Origin: Cognatundibacterium oligocarboniphilum
GTDB lineage: Bacteria > Pseudomonadota > Gammaproteobacteria > Burkholderiales > Burkholderiaceae_D
Reading direction: 5' to 3'
NCBI RefSeq assembly: GCF_013377855.1
Contig: NZ_JABXYJ010000001.1
Location: forward strand, 248,001-312,000
DNA: 64,000 nucleotides
Translations under genes and position numbers: made by a program
Shown: positions 63,579 to 64,000 of the stretch, piece by piece
How positions within the stretch are numbered: the stretch's first letter is position 1
Layout: the number at the start of each line of letters is the position of its first letter
The notes under the pieces: generated by a model
Seen by the model: only the letters and a program-made list of their open reading frames with translations
Told to the model about the DNA's origin: nothing
The model's database searches: none

Positions 63579-63920
63579 ATTGTGCGATGCACCACCGAAA
63601 GTTCAGGCATTCCGTCAGATTGTCAGTCAAACGACAGCCATCAGAAATGCAAGCCTCTAGTATCTGATCCATAAAGATGTAAGCGGACATTGTAAGCGAG
63701 CCGTGACGCCAGCGGAATCAGCCAGCGGCACAATCACAATATCTGCCGGAAGTTTCACCGTTTCCGCCACAGCAGGCCGTAAGTCTAACGTAAGGCAGGG
63801 TGAGGAAACTCCGTAAAGCAACCCAGAAAAAGGGCAAGCTGTGCAAGGTCAGAGAACCTTGTTCCCAGGAACACACAGCATTCCCGGCAAGCCCAACATA
63901 ATCAGGCTGATGGTGGAGAC
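63579..63920. promoter_or_regulatory. Intergenic region between Crp/Fnr regulator and acyl-CoA ligase
   Basis: A 342-base divergent region. Two adjacent hairpins, CAAGGT-CAGAGA-ACCTTG (63844-63861) and GTTCC-CA-GGAAC (63861-63872), lie about 50-75 bases before the ligase start. A GTAAG ... GTAAGG direct repeat is at 63780-63795. No clear sigma-70 promoter was identified. A small open frame at 63718-63927 on the minus strand has no protein-like features. Confidence 0.45.
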
Positions 63921-64000
63921 ATGACAATCAATGCGAACAGCACGTTCCCCAGGTTACTCCTGGAACACGGAACAGCACACCCCGATCATCCCGCGTTCCG
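63921..64000 (+). CDS. AMP-dependent acyl-CoA synthetase, 5' end only
   Basis: The window ends inside this gene. The first 27 codons from the ATG at 63921 (preceded by GGTGGAGAC) read MTINANSTFPRLLLEHGTAQ, then PDHPAFR. This resembles the N-terminal helix of long-chain acyl-CoA ligases, in which a P-x-x-P-A-x-R element marks the start of the AMP-binding fold. The product cannot be confirmed without the rest of the gene. Confidence 0.55.
   Translation, partial: MTINANSTFPRLLLEHGTAHPDHPAF

Noticed and set aside
63718-63927. 69-codon minus-strand open frame before the acyl-CoA ligase
   Set aside because: It spans the ligase start and two hairpins, and its Cys/Trp-rich sequence has no domain.

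Overview
The window looks like chromosomal DNA of a betaproteobacterium (order Burkholderiales), probably family Oxalobacteraceae; I cannot fix the genus. This rests on gene neighbourhoods typical of that order (mreBCD-mrdAB-rlpA divergent from gatCAB; gshA-gshB-manX-ptsH-ptsI; metX-metW; the rsmI/yraN/SIS/BON block) and on the look of the proteins, not on a database search. Genes are packed tightly, many overlap by 1-20 bases, and I see no insertion sequence, prophage, CRISPR array, tRNA or rRNA.

Layout. 1-4.1 kb: a HAD phosphatase and argB on the minus strand, then an ECF-type sigma factor with a small zinc-finger protein and a Cys-rich protein, then folE and a BLUF blue-light sensor. 4.1-9.3 kb: M48 protease plus LemA, and the BON lipoprotein / SIS protein / YraN / RsmI block. 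9.3-20.7 kb: the rod-shape operon mreB-mreC-mreD-mrdA-mrdB-rlpA divergent from gatCAB and an acyltransferase. 20.9-33.9 kb: a complete-looking type II secretion operon. It is headed by two periplasmic SoxY-like and SoxZ-like genes and followed by a separately promoted secreted Ala/Thr/Val-rich protein. 34.3-41.9 kb: a compact ABC-transporter-dependent surface polysaccharide cluster with Wzm, Wzt carrying a C-terminal domain, a 1074-residue methyltransferase/coiled-coil/glycosyltransferase protein, UDP-GlcNAc 2-epimerase and another glycosyltransferase. 41.9-50.7 kb: pyrE, xthA, an MFS transporter, a TonB-dependent receptor with a 5'-nucleotidase lipoprotein, and a second M48 protease. 50.7-57.7 kb: metX-metW behind a likely SAM-II riboswitch, then PTS EI, HPr, EIIA and the glutathione synthesis genes. 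57.8-64 kb: small enzymes and membrane proteins, a diguanylate cyclase, a DUF2520 protein, a Crp/Fnr regulator and the first codons of a probable acyl-CoA ligase.

The most interesting stretch is 20.9-33.9 kb. The T2SS operon starts with a SoxY homologue that keeps its twin-arginine-type signal and core strands but lacks the C-terminal cysteine that carries sulfur, so a sulfur-oxidation job is unlikely. The gene at the other end encodes a presumably abundant exported protein that is a natural candidate substrate, perhaps a surface-layer protein. Two other points deserve attention: the SAM-II-like aptamer before metX, with an extra hairpin inside it and a complementary expression platform; and the methyltransferase/coiled-coil/double-glycosyltransferase fusion beside a Wzt with a carbohydrate-recognition tail, which recalls WbdD-type chain termination and length control.
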